Of a stretch of DNA of 64,000 nt, positions 24,342 to 35,883 are shown piece by piece; position 1 is the stretch's first letter; each line of letters starts with the position of its first letter. Below the pieces are notes generated by a model, which searched no databases, was not told the origin of the DNA, and was given only the letters and a program-made list of their open reading frames with translations. The position numbers and the translations under genes were made by a program. The DNA is from Scleromitrula shiraiana (lineage: Eukaryota; Ascomycota; Leotiomycetes; Helotiales; Sclerotiniaceae): NCBI GenBank assembly GCA_028455995.1, contig JABELC010000002.1:1426001-1490000 (forward strand), in the 5' to 3' direction.

Positions 24342-25439
24342 GATGTTCTCATTAGTTCATTTGAAAGAAGATGATCATCTGATGATGTAGATCATTATTG
24401 TAATAACTTTTGAAAGCACTTTAGTTGTGGAAGTAAATTAAGAGCCGCACTAACTGATATAGATCAACTTAAACTACCTAGGTACTACGCTTGTCATTAG
24501 TAGAAGTTAAATTCATCTTAAGAGTTTAGTTACTTAGGAGTTTTGATAGTCTCAAAGTTCTATTCGAGTTCTCAACTTACATGTAACTGTCGGTGATGAC
24601 GATAATAATCATCTCAACTTATGGGAGATAGATCAAATAGTGAATACGAATCGATAATAACAAAAAATATCAGTATCATGCATGTAATCGACAGCTTAAT
24701 TCATCAATATCTGTGTGTGAAGCCTAATGATCTTAAATAAACATATCAACGTATGGTAAGTGAAATCAAGAGATTAATTAATCACTTATACTTCCAATAT
24801 GGGCCTGCTATGTGTCTAGACTATGCTAATTGTGAAATTCTGTGAAATTGTAGTGATATCAAATGTTTAGGGGAAATGACAAGTATGTATTTAAGTCAAG
24901 TAAAACTTTACTTACTTATTTATTAGCTATGTAGGTACTATTGTAAATGCTATTGTAATAATAACATAGTTCTAAATTAAATTTATAATTATTAATCTCT
25001 CTCTTTTATATATCTTATATATAAAAATATTAATGGTGATTTTACTTTCAATTATATCTGATAACGGCATCATATACATACATCCGTGTGTGTGCTGTGG
25101 AATGTCAATCAATTAATATCCGTATGCAAACAATTAATTAATATTCATCAGCCTTATTGATGCCAAGATATCTGAATTCAAAAATAGAAACCGTAAACCT
25201 TCTATCTTGATCAATTACGTAATAAGATCTTCATCTTTTCTTGCATTAGAAGCTTCTTATTCGTTCGTTTAAAGCCTTACCCGTTCTCGGCATAAAGCGG
25301 AAAGCGTAAAGCGTAAAATACAGTGGAACATGAACACCCTTAGAATATTATAACTAAAAGAACTCTCAACATCTTCACTTGCAACAACACACTCATTCAA
25401 AACATGTTCTTACAATACAAATAACAATATATTTACATC
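24342..25439. other. Intergenic; upstream region of the Mpv17-family gene
   Basis: AT-rich, no supported gene. The last roughly 150 bp hold a pyrimidine/A-rich leader leading into the ATG at 25,440. Confidence 0.55.
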
Positions 25440-26385
25440 ATGGCTGTTTTTGCCATTAAAACAGTTGGTCGAGCTGTGCTCCGACGTTCACATTTCCCAA
25501 ATTCGAGTCATCGCCAACCAAATCTCACCTCAAAACGACATACATCCAACAATTCCACCACAACTCAAACTCGTTCTATTCCTTCACCAGACAACCCTGC
25601 GAATGCTACTGCGATTCCTATACCAGCTACTGTTGCTGTCTTACCTCTTTGGCAACGCCTTGGTCCCTTGACAAGAACATTTCAAGCATACGGACGATCC
25701 CAACGAAAGAGACCCTATACCACACAATTCTGCAGTTCACTGATTATTTATTTCTTGGGAGATCTCTCGGCGCAGAGTATTAATGGCGATGAATATGATT
25801 GGAAGCGCACGGCAAGAGCATTAATTATCAGTATGGGGAGTAGCATTCCGAGTTACAAATGGTTCGTCTTTCGGTTCCCTTTTATTTTGTTCTCCATATC
25901 AACAACATCTTGCTAATCAAGATTAAAACAGGTTCATGTTCCTCTCTAATAACTTTAACTACTCCTCGAAGATCTTCTCCCTTGCTATCAAAGTTTCCAT
26001 CAACCAAATAGTCTTTACCCCTATTTTCAACACATATTTCTTTGGCATGCAATCACTTCTTTCTGGCGATGCCCTACCGGATGTTTGGGAGCGCATAAAG
26101 AGAACGGTACCGACCAGTATGATGAACAGTATAAAGTTATGGCCGGCAGTAACAGCGATTAGTTTCGCGTGGGTGGAACCTCAATACAGGAGTATTTTCG
26201 CTGGTGTGATCGCGATTGGGTGGCAGACGTATTTGAGTTTCTTGAATAGGCGGGCCGAGACAGAAATGGCGGAAAGGGCGATGATTGAGCATGTACAGAA
26301 GGAGATAATCCCTACTATATGCGCGGCGAATAAACCGAAAGAAGTTGATATTAGTGAGGCTAGTAAGCAGAAGGTAGAAGCCTAG
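25440..26385 (+). CDS. Mpv17/PMP22-family protein (Sym1-like), mitochondrial or peroxisomal membrane
   Basis: Two exons, 25,440-25,861 and 25,932-26,385 (291 aa). The 70-nt intron has donor GTTCGT and acceptor AACAG; the codon split at TG|G restores Trp in YKWFMF. Family members are four-helix membrane proteins; yeast Sym1 sits in the inner mitochondrial membrane and is needed at high temperature on ethanol. Seen here: an Arg-rich, Ser/Thr-rich N-terminus suited to mitochondrial import (residues 1-60), RPYTTQF and LGDLSAQ typical of the first helix, then VWERIKRTVP, KLWPAVTAISFAWVEPQYR and GWQTYLSFLN, the family signature (W-x-WP-x-F/V-P-x-x-R-x-W-x-YLS). A charged tail follows. Which of the fungal Mpv17 paralogues this is cannot be told by eye. 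Confidence 0.88.
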
Positions 26386-26621
26386 ATGAGGATACAAGTT
26401 GTATATATTTGCGATTGGTTTGCATTATACAGGGAAAGGAACTTAGACGAGATACCAGTAGCATTTTAGGATTCGGGGCGTTTTAGACATAATTACAGGC
26501 GTAGATGGTATTGGGTTAAGGATATTTACAAGGTTATAGGTCAAGAGATGTTATCATTCGATATTAGGAACATCACGGGAAATTGAATATTATTCTTTAA
26601 ATACAACTACATTCAATTGTC
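26386..26621. other. Intergenic, 3' flank of the Mpv17-family gene
   Basis: No feature recognised. Confidence 0.5.
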
Positions 26622-26813
26622 TTAACCCGAATTCTCTATCTTAGCCTCCAACTTCCAGTTGTTCATCTTCCTCTCATACTGTTCCCTAATTTTTGATACT
26701 TCCGTCTTGATAATCTTCGCCGCTATCCACACCAAGTTTTCATCGACCCTATGGTCACAGCTCTTCAGGATTTTCCTGGAGGGAAAATTTCTTCTCTTCT
26801 CATTTGAATCCCT
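26622..26813 (-). pseudogene. Possible orphan C-terminal exon (charged helical peptide)
   Basis: A 63-codon minus-strand frame ends in TAA at 26,622-26,624 and contains VDENLVWIAAKIIKTEVSKI followed by REQYERKMNNW, a plausible amphipathic helix. It has no upstream Met in frame, but a TGTTAG acceptor-like site lies just before its start. No partner exon was found, so it may be the remnant of a lost gene. Weak call. Confidence 0.25.
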
Positions 26814-27683
26814 CTAACATCCATCAACTCTTATTCGTGAAGCCTTCCACGCAAATTCCCTACATTCTCCCTTCTTTACTTTCTTCTCTTTCCATTTCCT
26901 CTTGATCTCCCTCCTCTTCTGTATTCATTTGCTAAACGCCGAAGAGGCTGTTCGTAGCGGTGCGCGCTAGACCCCGCTCCTTCCCCAGCTCTGATAAACA
27001 CGCGAAGGGAGACCTGAACTGTAGAGAAAGCCATGTTAAATAAGGTGGGCATTTTAATGGGTCTATTTGGAAAGTTCTGCTTGAAGAAGAAGTTGGTCAA
27101 TGATGGAAGGCAAGGAAAGACGAATATTCCTCCACGGCCTCCAATCAACCACTTCCTCCGAGTCGAGTACCCTTATTTCACCGATCCATCCCTCCCTCAT
27201 CTTTCTCCTTTTCATCAATTAACCCCCTTTTTTATTCAACATCTTCTGTCTGTGCTAGATCTACAACCACAACAGAACACCAAGATACATGCTCGAAAGT
27301 ATTTGTATACTTACTCAGAGTATTAGACATCAACACTTTAAGCCCAATGGATTAAGGCCACCTTCCTGAATAATGGAAGGTAAAAAAGAAGTGATATAAT
27401 AGAAAAGAGGTGAACTTACTTTTGTATGAAATCGAAATGTATAATTTGATTTGTAAGGCCTTCTTTCCTGACCCATTTCTTGAATTTCGTCGACGAGGCT
27501 ATTCGTAGCGTTGTGCGCTAAGTCGACGATGGCCACTAGGACCAGTTCCTCGTTCACCAGACTCTTGGCGCAAGCAATGCAAGGTCAGCTCATCAGCTTC
27601 CCTTGCCCCTCCTCCTCGTCAACCGCTCCACCCAAAGATAACAGCACCAGTCTATTGTGAAAAAGGGCTTCGGCCCTGCGCGC
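26814..27683. other. Low-information zone with a repeated 26-nt element
   Basis: GAGGCTGTTCGTAGCGGTGC and its continuation at 26,944-26,969 recur with three mismatches at 27,495-27,520. Short frames on both strands (26,876-27,148 minus, 27,330-27,557 minus) are not recognisable proteins. The pair may be fragments of one repeated gene family. Confidence 0.35.
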
Positions 27684-27810
27684 CTACCGCGCGCTCACTT
27701 CGTGCTGCAGCACGCTTCTCCCGATCAGCAGACTTTCCTGGGGTTTTTGGGGGAGCCATCCCGCGCTAACAAACAAACGAAATGAGAATCGACTCGCAAC
27801 AAAGGCCACC

Positions 27811-28060
27811 TTGCTGACGTTGGGGTCCCTGTATGGGGCCCTGGAAACGTCGCACAAAATAGTGAGCGTGGCCTCTGTACAGTCACACTTGGCCCATTCC
27901 CCAGACCGCGCAATCAAGCAAGAGGAGACATCCGATGTCGATTTGGGCTCACCAGAGCCGTCCTGTCCTCTCAACCAGCGCCGACGAAACGCAAGCGAGA
28001 CTTCGTCAATCTCGTCTCGGATGATGAGTCTGGTAATGACACAAGTAGCTATAGCAAAAA
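27811..28060 (+). pseudogene. Broken coding fragment, nuclear-protein-like acidic/basic stretch
   Basis: The frame from 27,811 reads IKQEETSDVDLGSPEPS; the neighbouring frame then continues with PTKRKRDFVNLVSDDESGND, the kind of NLS-plus-acidic stretch common in fungal nuclear proteins. One base of frame shift near 27,960-27,975 is needed to join them. No start, end or domain was recognised. A competing minus frame (27,684-28,079) is less protein-like. Confidence 0.3.
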
Positions 28061-28192
28061 ATAATGTGATTATATCCAAAGGTTATATGTTCTTTGCATA
28101 CAATCACATCTTCTTTCGCCATAACTTCCTGTAGCGTCTTTTCTTTTCGCGGATTAATAGCTGCTGCGAGTAAAATATTGCACAAACCCGGC

Positions 28193-28665
28193 CTAAACAG
28201 GGTCCAGTCGCTGTAACCTGGTCTTTTTTGATGATGAGGGGCCCGCTGGCGACGAAGACGAGACTGGCGGCGGAGCACGCTTCTTGGAAGGGGAAGGCAC
28301 CTCGACAACAAGGATCTTGGAAAAGCCCTTGCCCTTATCCCTGGGTGTGTACTCAGTCCTGTGATAGTATGTTAGCCATGTCTAACTCAGAATTGAGTGG
28401 AGTGATATCGAGAAACGCGTACTTTGGAAGGGCGGTCCCCACCTCCACCGAGGTATCGTGTAAGACCGTATGCGCAGCTAAGACGGAGGGTATTCGCGAA
28501 GAACTCGAATACAGCCCATCATCAGGCTGTTCGGATCTGTGTTGCTTGAGCTACAGTTAGCATGAACAACTCTTCAATAGAAAATGGGAAGGAGTAGGAT
28601 AGGTAGAGGCTTACGTTACTTGGTCGAATTCTCCCAAACCACAACGTTCCTTCCTTGGTTTGCAC
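28193..28665 (-). pseudogene. Unidentified three-exon coding fragment
   Basis: Minus strand exons 28,620-28,665, 28,423-28,550 and 28,193-28,358 join in frame through two good introns: GTAACG...CTGTAG (69 nt) and GTACGC...CTAAC...CACAG (64 nt). The conceptual peptide runs from CKPRKERCGLGEFDQ through TSVEVGTALPK to a Ser/Pro/Lys-rich tail (VEVPSPSKKRAPPPVSSSSP) ending TAG at 28,193. The 5' portion is unclear. A minus frame at 28,828-29,148 with a possible donor after ETRADFDALLK may belong to the same gene. No family recognised; it could be a real small gene or a decayed repeat-family member. Confidence 0.35.
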
Positions 28666-29181
28666 CTGTTATAGATAAAGATGACCCTGTAACAGAATGC
28701 TGGGATGATTGTCTTCTCAAAAGTAGAAGCAATGGAGTGTCGCCAAAGTATGCGAGAGCAAGAGTTCCTCATGCCCAAAGGAAGTGAAGAGTGGAAGTAC
28801 GTTGAGGTGATTTTGAGAAAGCATTCGTCAGGAGGAAGGAAGAAAACGACCAGCGTGGAGGGGGGAAAATCTAAACGTGGAGAGTGAAAAAAATAGAGGA
28901 GAATAGAAGAAGGCGACCTTCAAAAGCGCGTCAAAATCAGCACGAGTCTCAAATGTCACAGTATTAAAGCATACTAATCGAGATTTACCAATAAAGGACT
29001 TGGAATGACATACAGATCTCCGGTTATGTGGACTTAAGGAGGCAGTATTATGACAGGTGCAGATTGGGCGGGAAAAACTTTGAAGCCGAATACCAAATTT
29101 AGTTGCCGACGGGCGAGGCCGAAACTGACTCCGGAAACTATTCCTCATTACTTTGCTCCTAGCTCTAATTTGGCATGCATG
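28666..29181. other. Unassigned stretch upstream of the fragment
   Basis: Frames on both strands, none convincing; possible 5' exon material of the minus-strand fragment near 28,918-29,148. Confidence 0.3.
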
Positions 29182-30647
29182 TTAAAACGGATATGCTCTA
29201 ACTTCATCCTCATTCGCCACATCAAGGCCCGCATCAACTTGCTCTTGATGCTTCTTATCCAAATACTCCAATAATACTTCGCCATATTTCTCCTTACCCT
29301 TGTATTTACTCACATCTTCACCCCAGCTTCTAACAGCACTTGCCAGCCTCCCAGGCACATACGGTTCCTCGCAGATTTCTGTAATAGGGTGGAAATATGT
29401 CCTGATCGTGAATACGACACCCCCTGATCTCGGCAACCTTCTTAGGGTTTGCCGCTCAGAGCGAAACCAATGATTCTCGACAGCCTTATTTTTCTCCGCA
29501 GTATCCCAGCTTACCGTGCCGGGTTCTCCATCTTCGGGACCAATGCTTGAAGACCATGCGAGTTGGTCGTCCACTTGGATGAAATAATTGTTCTGGGGCA
29601 GGGTTAGTTAGCATTGGCGTATGCAGGTAGCCATAAATCGGAGGATAAGAGTCTCACCCGTTGTACAGGCCCGTTGGGCTGGACTCTTCGGAAAAAATTC
29701 ATCATTCCTTTCTCCAGTTTCTGTTTGTAGCCTGGTACATCGGCAGATGTGTGAATTTCGCTCAACGGCATGCCAAGTTTATCCTCAAGCCGCCAGAACC
29801 CTGCAAGTAGAATTGCCCCAGCAAGAAGATAGTATTGCCCGTCTTCTTTTTCAAACATAATTGCCAGATCATCTTGAACAAAGCGGGCTGCCATTTGCAT
29901 TGGGTCTTCAGCAAGTGGTCGTTCAATAATATTGAAAGATTCCTTGGTAACGAGGTTGTCCATGCCAACTGACGTCCGTTTGTAAAGTGAAGGGTAACGC
30001 TCTGGTAGATACGAACAAAGTTCCTCAAGCAGCTCAACGGCGCCGTCAAATGCTGAGGGGTCGGTGTAACATGATTTGGCACCCCGTTCCGTTATTCGTT
30101 TTGCTTTGTCCGCGTGAAATTTTAAGTAATGGTTATCCAGTTCTTGGCGATGTCAGTCAAGCAATCTCCTATTGATCAAGATTGTGTACCTATCCACTCA
30201 TCCCAATCCATATTACGGAGCCCCATGGTGATATGATATGCTCCATGTCTAAATGGACGATATGCATTTGGCTTTGTTTTATGTACGTCCCAATCAGGAT
30301 AGGGAGTCGCAGTCGGACGTTTGAATTGCATAGGCTTCCACACTGTCACATTATTAGCTCTTGTACAACGCACTATCAAAACACTAACCTCCTAGGCTTC
30401 TCTGCAGTTTTCCGTTTCTTGACGCCGGTTTCTCAAGGTCTGGGGTTCTAGGTCTAGCATATCTCGGCCTCTTCAACATTGCAATTACCCGGACCGAAAG
30501 CCATACTATCAAACATAGTACTCCGGCACTGTATAATAACAGTTTCGGATTATCCACAGCTTTCCTAGAAAGTCCTAAAGTCCTGAGCCGAGCCTCGATG
30601 GATTCGGCCCATTCATGGAGATCTTGAATATTTGTATTTTCCCACAT
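29182..30647 (-). CDS. DUF3445 heme-dependent oxidative N-demethylase-like protein with N-terminal membrane anchor
   Basis: Four exons (complement of 30,389-30,647, 30,190-30,342, 29,658-30,142 and 29,182-29,592), 435 aa. The introns are 46, 47 and 65 nt, all GT-AG and phase-consistent. The DUF3445/HODM family takes its name from a heme enzyme described as an oxidative N-demethylase. Seen: RHGAYHITMGLRNMDWDEWI near the N-terminal third, DNHYLKFHADKAKRI, ERPLAEDPMQMAARFVQDDL in the middle, and RSERQTLRRLPRSGGVVFTI near the C-terminus, all typical. Residues about 32-55 (KLLLYSAGVLCLIVWLSVRV) form one membrane helix, placing the domain at a membrane. The ATG at 30,647 was chosen because the frame above it lacks helix-like or conserved sequence; an in-frame ATG at 30,767 exists. 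Confidence 0.82.
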
Positions 30648-31162
30648 CCTCAGGATCTTTCCGGATAATCGGGTGACAGGAAGGTGTGGATTTTTGAACA
30701 GAATCGAACATGGATTGGTTTGGATGAAAACATATTTCCAATGGCCCATACATATATACAATTTCACTGTATGTCGTTGCGTGAATGATAAGAAATATGC
30801 GGGGTGAATACTTCACGATAAGAGTAGATATGGTGGGGCGAAGGGACTTTTTTGCCGTTTCTGGGTAATGATAGCCCCTCAAGTAATGTTAGTCTTCACA
30901 ATGTCATCACAGCAGCATACAAACACCTCATCAGGTATACTAATCACCTTGCACCTTGAGTCGTAATAACTCGTTGCTAATTGATTGAGGTGGTGCAACT
31001 CTAATCGGTAATCATGGAAAAACTTTCCTTTAGGTTTCTTAATTTAGTAAACAGGAAGCCACACCAAACACCTCTGCTAATACCTACGCAGTACAAATTG
31101 GCTATTATTATCATTTGACTCCATTCTAAATATACAATACTCGTACATCCATCATTCGTCAA
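30648..31162. other. Intergenic, between two minus-strand genes
   Basis: Promoter side of the DUF3445 gene and 3' flank of NAF1. No gene seen. Confidence 0.6.
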
Positions 31163-33175
31163 TTATTTCCTTTCGTCCCCATTTTGTGACCCTTGCTGGT
31201 TCCATTGGTTGGTCCCTCCAGGTGGATTGAAGAATGCTGGATTTATGAATGCTCCAGAAGGTAGTGGTGGCGGCATGTTTGGCCAGGCATTTTGTGGATT
31301 AGGGAATGGTTGTTGATACGCTGGTTGGAAACCTTGAGGAAATCCCGGCCACATTTGCGGTTGTTGAGCCGAGTATTGATGCTGATTTGAATTGCTATAT
31401 GAATTGTTGGGGGGAGGAGGATATGGTAAATATCCACCCCCTTGCGGTAATGGTATTGTCTGAGGATTAAACGGTCCTCCAGGGCTGGGATTCGCGGCTG
31501 TATACCCATTATTTGTATGCAGATGTGATGGAAGTGAGTACCCATTGTTGCGATCATTCTGTGCTCCACCTCGCCCTCGTTGTCTGTCTCCACGGCCCCT
31601 TCCTCTACCTCTGCCTCCATGATCGCCCCGATGGCTTGGCTTATTATAATGCGACCCCTCTTGGGGTGCTTCGCCACCAGCAACACCGGTAAAACCCACT
31701 GGACGTGTAAGAGTTTTGTACGGACCGTCTTCAGATTCGTCGTAACTGAATCCGCCATTGTTATCACCAGGTGTGTAATTTTGTTGAAGCGGATGTCCAC
31801 TGCGCGTAGAACTGCCATTTTGTTGCATTTTCCCGCCCCTTTTCTCCATCTTCTTTTGTTTTATTCTTCTCTTGTGCTCTGCCTCCGCCTCGTCATCAGA
31901 AAATTCTATTTCTTCATCGCCGACTTCTTCATCATGCAAATTGGAAGCATCAGAACCTTTGTAGGCTTTCAGTGCTTGTGTGAAAACGTAAGTCGAATGT
32001 TGCTCAGAATAGAAGACTTTTGTGCCAACACTTAAACCGGCTTCGGCAATAGCTGCAGCATTTGTAAATCTTACACAATATAATGGCTGTTCGACTCGAC
32101 CTAATGTTTCCGAAACAACGCCAATAATACTACGATCTGCCAAACATAAAACGGATTCTTGGTTTAGAACTCGGTATTCTCCAGAAGTTTTGGCTTTGAT
32201 GAGGACGATACCGTCGACTATTGTTTCTACATTACCTAATTCCTCAATGCGCATCTCAGGGGTGATTGTGACATCTGGCTTGGGTATGACCTCTTCTGGC
32301 AACTCGTTTTTTGTCCGCACCTGCCCTCCAGCACCCTTTGTGCCTTTTGCAGTACCTTCATCATCAGATCCACCATCACCCTCCATGAGTATTCTAGCTT
32401 GTTCCTCTGGGCTCAAGAGTTTGTAGCCATTTGATTCTTCATCTCCATCGCTATCTTCGGAGGAACTATCATCACTTGATGAATCGTCAGACGAGGATTC
32501 AATCGGGGAGGAATCGACTTCCCATTCTGGATGTTCCTCTTCTTCAGTTGGTTGAGCTGGTGCACTCATGGTGGGCGCATTATTTACCAAAGCAGCAGGT
32601 TGTGATAGACCCAAAAGCGCCTCCAAAGCATGTGTCAATTCTGGTGGTTCCGTACTCACTTCCGACGTCGACTCTTCGGTGTGTTTCGAGCCCAGTTCTT
32701 GTGAGATTTCAGCTTCACTTTTCTCCTTCGCTTCTTTATTTTCGATTTTGGTTCCGGCATTCAGGGATTGGGGCGATTCCAAATTGGCTTGGCCATTTAT
32801 GTGTAAAGGATCGTTCGACAAAACCTCGGGGGTCTCTATAGTTTCTGTTTTTATTTGTAAGGCCGCATCATTGATTGTGGGTTGAGCAGATTCCTCCAAA
32901 GGTTCAGCATCCGTCATGACAGAATCTTTCTGTATCTCGGCGGTGACATTGTCTAAAATCTCGACTGGGACCCTAGATTCTTCGGGGTTGTTCACTCTAT
33001 TTGATTCCACAGAGCTCTCAGCAGCTACTTCTGTAGGTTTTGGCGCATGCCCAATTCGTCCTAAACCCGGTATTCCAGAAAACGATGAAGGTGTCGCAGA
33101 TTCTGTGGCCGCAGTTTGAGCCCCAGATGCTTCTCCAATTGGCCGATTTGAAGAAGGGTTGTCGGAAGTATTCAT
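31163..33175 (-). CDS. NAF1: H/ACA ribonucleoprotein assembly factor NAF1
   Basis: Single exon, 670 aa. NAF1 is the nuclear chaperone that binds Cbf5/dyskerin during H/ACA snoRNP (and in animals telomerase RNP) assembly and is later replaced by Gar1. The Gar1-like beta-barrel runs about residues 302-400 (TPEMRIEELGNVETIVDGIV, SVLCLADRSIIGVVSETLGR, QPLYCVRF, GTKVFYSEQHSTYVF). It is preceded by an acidic Ser/Asp/Glu-rich tract (about 215-260) and an Ala/Ser/Glu-rich N-terminus, and followed by DEEIEFSDDEAEAEHKRRIK, an RG-rich stretch and a Pro/Gln/Asn/Gly-rich tail ending NGDERK. Length and layout match fungal NAF1. Divergently oriented to ALG9, with 537 bp between the start codons. Confidence 0.93.
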   Translation of the reverse strand: MNTSDNPSSNRPIGEASGAQTAATESATPSSFSGIPGLGRIGHAPKPTEVAAESSVESNRVNNPEESRVPVEILDNVTAEIQKDSVMTDAEPLEESAQPTINDAALQIKTETIETPEVLSNDPLHINGQANLESPQSLNAGTKIENKEAKEKSEAEISQELGSKHTEESTSEVSTEPPELTHALEALLGLSQPAALVNNAPTMSAPAQPTEEEEHPEWEVDSSPIESSSDDSSSDDSSSEDSDGDEESNGYKLLSPEEQARILMEGDGGSDDEGTAKGTKGAGGQVRTKNELPEEVIPKPDVTITPEMRIEELGNVETIVDGIVLIKAKTSGEYRVLNQESVLCLADRSIIGVVSETLGRVEQPLYCVRFTNAAAIAEAGLSVGTKVFYSEQHSTYVFTQALKAYKGSDASNLHDEEVGDEEIEFSDDEAEAEHKRRIKQKKMEKRGGKMQQNGSSTRSGHPLQQNYTPGDNNGGFSYDESEDGPYKTLTRPVGFTGVAGGEAPQEGSHYNKPSHRGDHGGRGRGRGRGDRQRGRGGAQNDRNNGYSLPSHLHTNNGYTAANPSPGGPFNPQTIPLPQGGGYLPYPPPPNNSYSNSNQHQYSAQQPQMWPGFPQGFQPAYQQPFPNPQNAWPNMPPPLPSGAFINPAFFNPPGGTNQWNQQGSQNGDERK

Positions 33176-33712
33176 ATTTCGTTACGGTATTCCTATGCGA
33201 AAGTGAGGTCGATAGTGAGGTAATTGTAGTGTGAAAATCGATGTAAATGTGCTTTATTGGAAGAATCTTGATGCCTTAAGTTTGTGTATTGCTAAAATTG
33301 ATCATGTACTGTTTCCAAATTACTACAATAAGAAGTGTATTTATATTTCAATCCCAAACTCGCAGAATTGATATGGTAATGTATTTTTTGATATGCGATA
33401 AAAGGTTTTCCTCACAAAATTTCTTATCCAAAATCTCAGATTGAGCTTGAACTTTTTCTGTGCAGGGATCACGATTAGTGCTATCCGATTATTATGCCGA
33501 TGCCGACCTCTAGCTTTCGAGTTCCACATGTGCAGATTAATATTTGTGCAACTGCATAATTGAAGCTTGGGGGGGGGCACCAGGGTAAGTTATGTAAGTT
33601 TTGTGCAACAGAAGCTTAAACTTAGAAGCTTTATTCCGTAGTTGTATGTCATTGTTGAAAGATTGTAAGCTGGTCATTCATGTCAATTCATAATTGACTT
33701 CAAGCTCAAAAA
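33176..33712. promoter_or_regulatory. Bidirectional intergenic region NAF1 / ALG9
   Basis: Only intergenic space between two divergent start codons, so it should hold both promoters. A G-run (GGGGGGGG) occurs near 33,569. No specific element can be assigned. Confidence 0.5.
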
Positions 33713-35729
33713 ATGCCTCCTCCAAAGGTTGTAGACTCGAAATCTTCTCGAGTTAAAGCAGATCCCGCAGTTTCACATCCAAAAAAGAAGTTAGTAATTC
33801 AATTCTTTCATTTACACATACAGAAGATGGTTGCTAATAGCATTTACAGGCCTGCCACGCCCTTCGCAGTTAAGCCCATAGGCGCATTCTACGTTTTTCT
33901 TGGAGCAAACATCCTAGCGGCTCTATACGCTCCTATACAGGATTGCGATGAAACATTCAATTACTGGGAACCAACACATTATCTCAGCCATGGATATGGG
34001 TTGCAAACTTGGGAATACTCTCCAGAGTATGCGATTCGGAGCTGGCTTTATATTTCCCTGCATGCTATAATAGGGAATCTTCGAAGACTTCTTCCATTTC
34101 CTACAAAGGTATGAGCACACCCTTGTGTAATCTTCATCTTCTTATACAATTCCAGATTGGTGAATTCTATTTCATTCGCTATGGCCTTGCATTCATTTGC
34201 GCTCTTTGCCAAACACAATTGTTTCGTGTCATCAATGGGACTCTGAATCCACGAGTAGCCATGTTCTTCATGATGGCAAACATATTCAGTCCAGGGCTAT
34301 TTCATGCATCGGCTTCCTTCCTCCCTTCGAGCTTCGCTATGTATACAACTATGCTTGGGATGGCTGCATTCATGAATTGGAGGGGCGGATTGAAAACAGC
34401 TCAAGGGATCTTTTGGTTCGCTGTAGGAGGAGTACTCGGTTGGCCATTTTCTATGGCACTGTCCGCTCCATTTTTGATTGAAGAAGTCCTCTTCGCCAGT
34501 CTTAGTAATAAGGATGCGCTGCTCGACACAGTTTGGCGATTCCTTCGAGGAATCGTTAGCGGAATTCTCGTTTTGGTAAGTCTGTGAACTGGTCAAATTT
34601 CAACACAAGCTAATCCCAAACCAAGACTTTTGAGTTCCTTATTTCAGGGTTTTTCTACAGACGATTAGTAGTCGTTCCATTAAATATTGTTCTTTACAAT
34701 GTCTTTAGCAGTGCAGGGAGGGGGCCTGAGATCTATGGTACTGAACCCTGGCACTTCTACATTCGAAATTTGCTTCTCAATTTCAATATATGGTTTGTGC
34801 TTGCGATTGCAGCTCTGCCCCTTTTCACGCTACAAAAGATGTTTGGTTCTAGAGAAGGTGGGTCCGTTACGGCACTGCGCAGCATTGTCTTTATGGCGCC
34901 CTTTTACATTTGGCTTGGGATTTTCAGTTTTCAACCACACAAGGAGGAGCGCTTCATGTATCCTGCATACCCTGCTCTTGCATTGAATGCCGCGATGTCC
35001 CTCCATATTCTTCTGGCCGCATTCGGTCAATCGGACCCAAGAACCTTGGTTGGAAAGATCCCACCTAGATTGAAGCTGCTCGTTGTAAGCTTTTTCGTAA
35101 TTGGGTCTGTGGACATTGGATTAGCAAGGATATATGGTGTCTACACCGCATATTCAGCACCCTTGAAAATCTACGAACCTCTACAAAACAATACACTCGG
35201 TTCAGCAGGAAGCTCGGTCTGTTTTGGAAAGGAATGGTATAGGTTCCCAAGTACCTACCACCTACCGAACGACATGAAAGCGAAATTCGTGAAGAGTGAG
35301 TTCAATGGTTTGCTACCTGGCGAATTCTCTGAAGCCAGTATTGGATATGGAATTTGGTCTGGAGCCTGGCTAGTACCATCCGGTATGAATGACCGGAATC
35401 TTGAGGATATGAGTAAATATGTAAGTGCACCCAACTTCTGAGTGAAGTTCTGGAGCTAATATCAATCTCAGGTTGACTTGAAAACTTGTGACTTCCTCGT
35501 CGACACCCATTATCCTGGCTCTATAGCATCGGAACAAGAACCCCATTACATTCTAGATGCACAAAACTGGGAACCAGTATCTTGCAAGCCGTTCCTGGAT
35601 GCATCATCAACTCATATTCTGGGCCGGATGATATGGTTACCTGACCTATCATTCATCCCAGAGAAGTATAGGAGAAGGTGGGGGAGCCATTGCTTGTTGA
35701 AGCGAGTGGCTCAGAAGCAAAATGTATAA
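33713..35729 (+). CDS. ALG9: Dolichyl-phosphate-mannose alpha-1,2-mannosyltransferase ALG9
   Basis: Five exons: 33,713-33,789, 33,850-34,108, 34,156-34,575, 34,626-35,420 and 35,472-35,729 (602 aa); introns 47-60 nt. GT22-family ER membrane enzyme that adds the seventh and ninth mannose to the lipid-linked oligosaccharide for N-glycosylation. Seen: DCDETFNYWEPTHYL (Asp57-Cys-Asp-Glu in the first luminal loop), SPEYAIRSWLY, many membrane helices, YRRLVVVPLNIVLYN, and HKEERFMYPAYPALALNAA (about residue 357), the hallmark of ALG9 homologues. The exon 4 acceptor was set at AACCAAG|ACTTTT because only this gives the in-frame TFEFLISGFFYRR sequence; the nearer TTTCAG site breaks the frame. Confidence 0.92.
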
Positions 35730-35883
35730 TATGCGATTTCGTTGTCGTATAAATGTCTGGGTTAATGAGCCTTCATCAGATTTCAAGGGGCTAAACAGTA
35801 TGTACAACCAAAACTATGTACAAAAGCAAACTCTTCGCCTACAACCTCGTCTCAATTTCCTCGCGTGAGCTCTGAAATCAATC

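Noticed and set aside
31580..32885. Plus-strand frames opposite NAF1
   Set aside because: Overlap a well-recognised 670-aa coding sequence and show no family features.
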